Below the pieces are notes generated by a model. It searched no databases and was not told the DNA's origin. It saw nothing but the letters and a program-made list of their open reading frames with translations. DNA of 8,916 nucleotides from JAXFQS01 sp034178815. GTDB lineage: Bacteria; Verrucomicrobiota; Kiritimatiellia; RFP12; DVOR01. Of the stretch, positions 7,211 to 8,916 are shown in pieces (the stretch's first letter is position 1; each line of letters starts with the position of its first letter). Made by a program: the position numbers and the translations under genes. The stretch spans positions 1 through 8,916 of the forward strand of contig JAXFQS010000099.1 in the NCBI GenBank assembly GCA_034178815.1. Direction: 5' to 3'.

Positions 7211-7219
7211 CAAAAGCGT

Positions 7220-8239
7220 ATGCCGACCATCTACGAAATAGCTAGGGCCGCCGGCGTCTCGCCCACCACCGTCAGCCGCGTCCTCTCCGGGAAAGGCGTC
7301 CACAACGCCCCCTCAACCTGCGAACGGATTCGCCGCCTCGCCGAACGCATGGGCTACCGCCGCAACACCTTCGCCGCAGCCGTGCGCAAAGGCCGATGCG
7401 GCACCATCGGATTCCTCCGAAGTTCCATGGAAATCCACGCCCAGATCCCCGAGACCTTCCGCTACGGACTCAACGAAGCGCTCGCCAAAAGCGGCGAACT
7501 GCTCATCACCGGAATGGTAGCAGAGGACGAACTCGCCAGCGGCAGACTCCCCCGACTCGCACGCGAATGGGCCGTCGACGGACTCGTACTCTTCTACACC
7601 CACGGCGACTGGTCGGGCCTCGGCCGCAAACTCGAAGAACTCCGCCTCCCCTCCGTTTGGGTCAACAACAAACTCCCCCACAACAGCATCTATCCCGATG
7701 ACCTCGCCGCTGGCCGCATGGCCGCGCAAACCCTCGCCAAAAGCGGCTGCCGACGCATCGCCTGCTTTAGCCTCTGGTCCACCGGACACTACAGCGAAGC
7801 CGACCGAAGCAAAGGCTTCCTCGCCGCCGCTAGACGCCTCGGAATCCAGGCCGAAGACTGCTCCGCCTCGGACAACTCCAACCCCCAGACCTGGTCCGCA
7901 CGCGCCGACGAAATGGTCTCCCGAGCGCGCGGATTCGACGGCATCTTCTGCTATGGCCCGACCGAAATCGTAGCCCTCTTCATCGCCGCTGCAAGGCAAC
8001 AAATCCGCATCCCCGATGACCTCTCCTTGATCACCATCTACTGGAAGCCCGTCTGCATCTCAGGCCAACCAGTCGACACCCTTGTCATGCCCTACGGCGA
8101 GACCATCGCACCCCTTACCGTCACTCGTCTACTCGAACAAATCGGCCGCGGAGACGCCTTCCCGTCCATCCCGGTCAAACCCAAGCTCGTCCCCGGAAAC
8201 ACCACGCGAAACAGTCCGAAAAACAGGAGCCAGTTATGA
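7220..8239 (+). CDS. LacI-family transcriptional repressor
   Basis: DNA-binding regulator of 339 residues, expected to act as a dimer and to release DNA on binding a sugar-like effector. The N-terminal helix-turn-helix is IYEIARAAGVSPTTVSRVLSG (residues 4-24), followed by a hinge around YRRNTFAAAVRKG (46-58); V55 occupies the place of LacI Leu56, which inserts at the operator's central CG. Residues about 62-330 form the periplasmic-binding-protein-like sensor (IGFLRS, WAVDGLVLF, RIPDDLSLITIYWKP, LVPGNTTRNS). ATG 7220 is the only usable start: the frame has TGA at 7202, and the next Met (45) would lose the helix-turn-helix. No Shine-Dalgarno precedes it and the predicted transcript starts at or just before the ATG, so translation is probably leaderless. 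Its operator (7188-7201) implies self-repression. The stop overlaps the next gene's start, so both are probably one operon. The effector cannot be predicted. Confidence 0.93.
   Translation: MPTIYEIARAAGVSPTTVSRVLSGKGVHNAPSTCERIRRLAERMGYRRNTFAAAVRKGRCGTIGFLRSSMEIHAQIPETFRYGLNEALAKSGELLITGMVAEDELASGRLPRLAREWAVDGLVLFYTHGDWSGLGRKLEELRLPSVWVNNKLPHNSIYPDDLAAGRMAAQTLAKSGCRRIACFSLWSTGHYSEADRSKGFLAAARRLGIQAEDCSASDNSNPQTWSARADEMVSRARGFDGIFCYGPTEIVALFIAAARQQIRIPDDLSLITIYWKPVCISGQPVDTLVMPYGETIAPLTVTRLLEQIGRGDAFPSIPVKPKLVPGNTTRNSPKNRSQL
8225..8239 (+). promoter_or_regulatory. Overlapping stop/start (ATGA) with ribosome binding site
   Basis: AGGAG (8225-8229), inside the last codons of the repressor gene, lies 6 bases before ATG 8236. 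The ATG shares bases with the TGA stop at 8237-8239. This arrangement normally couples translation of the two proteins. Confidence 0.75.
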
Positions 8240-8916
8240 ACAAGACCGCCCGCCTCGCGCTTGCATTCCTAGCAACCTTCCCCCTCCACTCCAACGCAGA
8301 ACTCAAGACCTGGATTGGCACCGACGGCCAGACCTACAGCCAGTCAGATGCCTGGAATCCTGCCGGCGTCCCGACCCCTTCGGACGATATTCTCCTCGAC
8401 GGCGGAACCCTTCTCTACGCAGGTTCGGAAAGCGGCGACTGGACCCCTCAAGGCCTTGTCACCATCCGCAATGGTGCGCTTTGGCGGCAGTCGGGGATTG
8501 CTTGGCCGAATGTGCAGGGTACGCTTCTGGTGGAGGCAGCGACGCTCGACTTCGGGGAGGCGGGGAATGTTCGTTTGGCGGCAGGTTCCGCCTTGACGGC
8601 GCGGGCGGGGGCGTCCGTGAAGGTGAATGCTGCTTTGGAATCGGCGGGGGCGATTCGCATCGAGGACGGGGCGGGGCTGGTGGTCAGCGGCGGAGTCGTT
8701 CTCAACGGGGGAAGTCTCTCAGTCGAGGGGTCGAAGGTGGTGCTGGGGGAGGTCACGGCGGGGAGCGGTTCGTGCGTATCTGTGGGTGATGGCGGTGACC
8801 TTTCGGTGGCGAGCGTGTCGGGTTTCCAGGCGGGGTCTTCGCTGGTTCTGAAGGGGGGATCTCATTTGACGGTGGTGGGGAATGCGGCGGTTGGAGAGGG
8901 GGTGGTTGTGGAGATG
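8236..8916 (+). CDS. Exported beta-solenoid / autotransporter-type surface protein, 3' end cut by window
   Basis: First 227 codons of a gene still open at the window edge; total length unknown. ATG 8236 has AGGAG 6 bases upstream. Residues 1-21 (MNKTARLALAFLATFPLHSNA) are a signal peptide, likely cut after SNA. Next comes LKTWIGTDG...DAWNPAGVPTPSDDILLDGG (about 23-57), the W-x-G ... W-N-x-x-G-x-P-x-x-x-D opening common in autotransporter-like and PEP-CTERM-type extracellular proteins. From about residue 70 the sequence is Gly/Ala/Val/Ser-rich with short strand-turn units (GAIRIEDGAGLVVSGG, GGSLSVEGSKVVLGE), as in a beta-solenoid. No enzyme motif is visible in this part. Overlap with the LacI gene and shared promoter suggest sugar-dependent control; a surface binding or adhesion role is inference. 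Codon third positions switch from mainly C to mainly G near 8460. Confidence 0.8.
   Translation, partial: MNKTARLALAFLATFPLHSNAELKTWIGTDGQTYSQSDAWNPAGVPTPSDDILLDGGTLLYAGSESGDWTPQGLVTIRNGALWRQSGIAWPNVQGTLLVEAATLDFGEAGNVRLAAGSALTARAGASVKVNAALESAGAIRIEDGAGLVVSGGVVLNGGSLSVEGSKVVLGEVTAGSGSCVSVGDGGDLSVASVSGFQAGSSLVLKGGSHLTVVGNAAVGEGVVVEM

Noticed and set aside
7012..7219. CRISPR array in the repeat-rich gap
   Set aside because: Units are about 15 bases, vary in sequence and orientation, and are irregularly spaced; no cas gene is present.
1..8916. tRNA or rRNA genes, insertion sequences, phage genes
   Set aside because: I found no tRNA-like or rRNA sequence, no transposase or integrase motif and no terminal inverted repeats with target duplication.

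Overview
The window is a GC-rich bacterial segment with five genes, all on the + strand, plus three short intergenic regions. Protein families and architectures suggest the PVC group (Kiritimatiellota, Verrucomicrobiota or Lentisphaerota-like). The signs are long secreted beta-helix proteins, a secreted DUF4838 glycosidase-like protein, an HGSNAT/DUF5009-type membrane acyltransferase and a LacI regulator that appears to control a secreted surface protein. This placement is inference; there is no rRNA or other taxonomic marker.

Layout. (1) 60-2729: secreted protein built from a B-repeat-like module and two right-handed beta-helix modules, each closed by the same short motif, with an Ig/PKD-like segment between them. 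(2) 2730-2914: intergenic region with an extended -10 promoter and a structured leader. (3) 2915-5758: secreted DUF4838-type protein with a GH67/GH20-like N-terminal domain. (4) 5759-5853: intrinsic terminator. (5) 5854-7011: polytopic acyltransferase with GTG start. (6) 7012-7219: nested inverted repeats, then a compact promoter with a perfect LacI-type operator in its spacer. (7) 7220-8239: LacI-family repressor, probably translated from a leaderless mRNA. (8) 8236 to the window edge: start of an exported beta-solenoid protein that overlaps the repressor gene by 4 bases (ATGA).

The genes fit extracellular recognition and processing of complex, possibly amino-sugar-containing glycans. The secreted beta-helix and DUF4838 proteins would act outside or in the periplasm. 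The acyltransferase could modify sugars at the inner membrane. The LacI protein would sense a sugar and control itself and the downstream surface protein. The substrate cannot be read from the sequence. The most distinctive signals are the operator/promoter/leaderless arrangement before the LacI gene, a short intergenic repeat (consensus about GGTRGCWACCTCCGC) that recurs in all three intergenic regions inside potential hairpins, and abrupt within-gene switches in third-codon-position strand skew.
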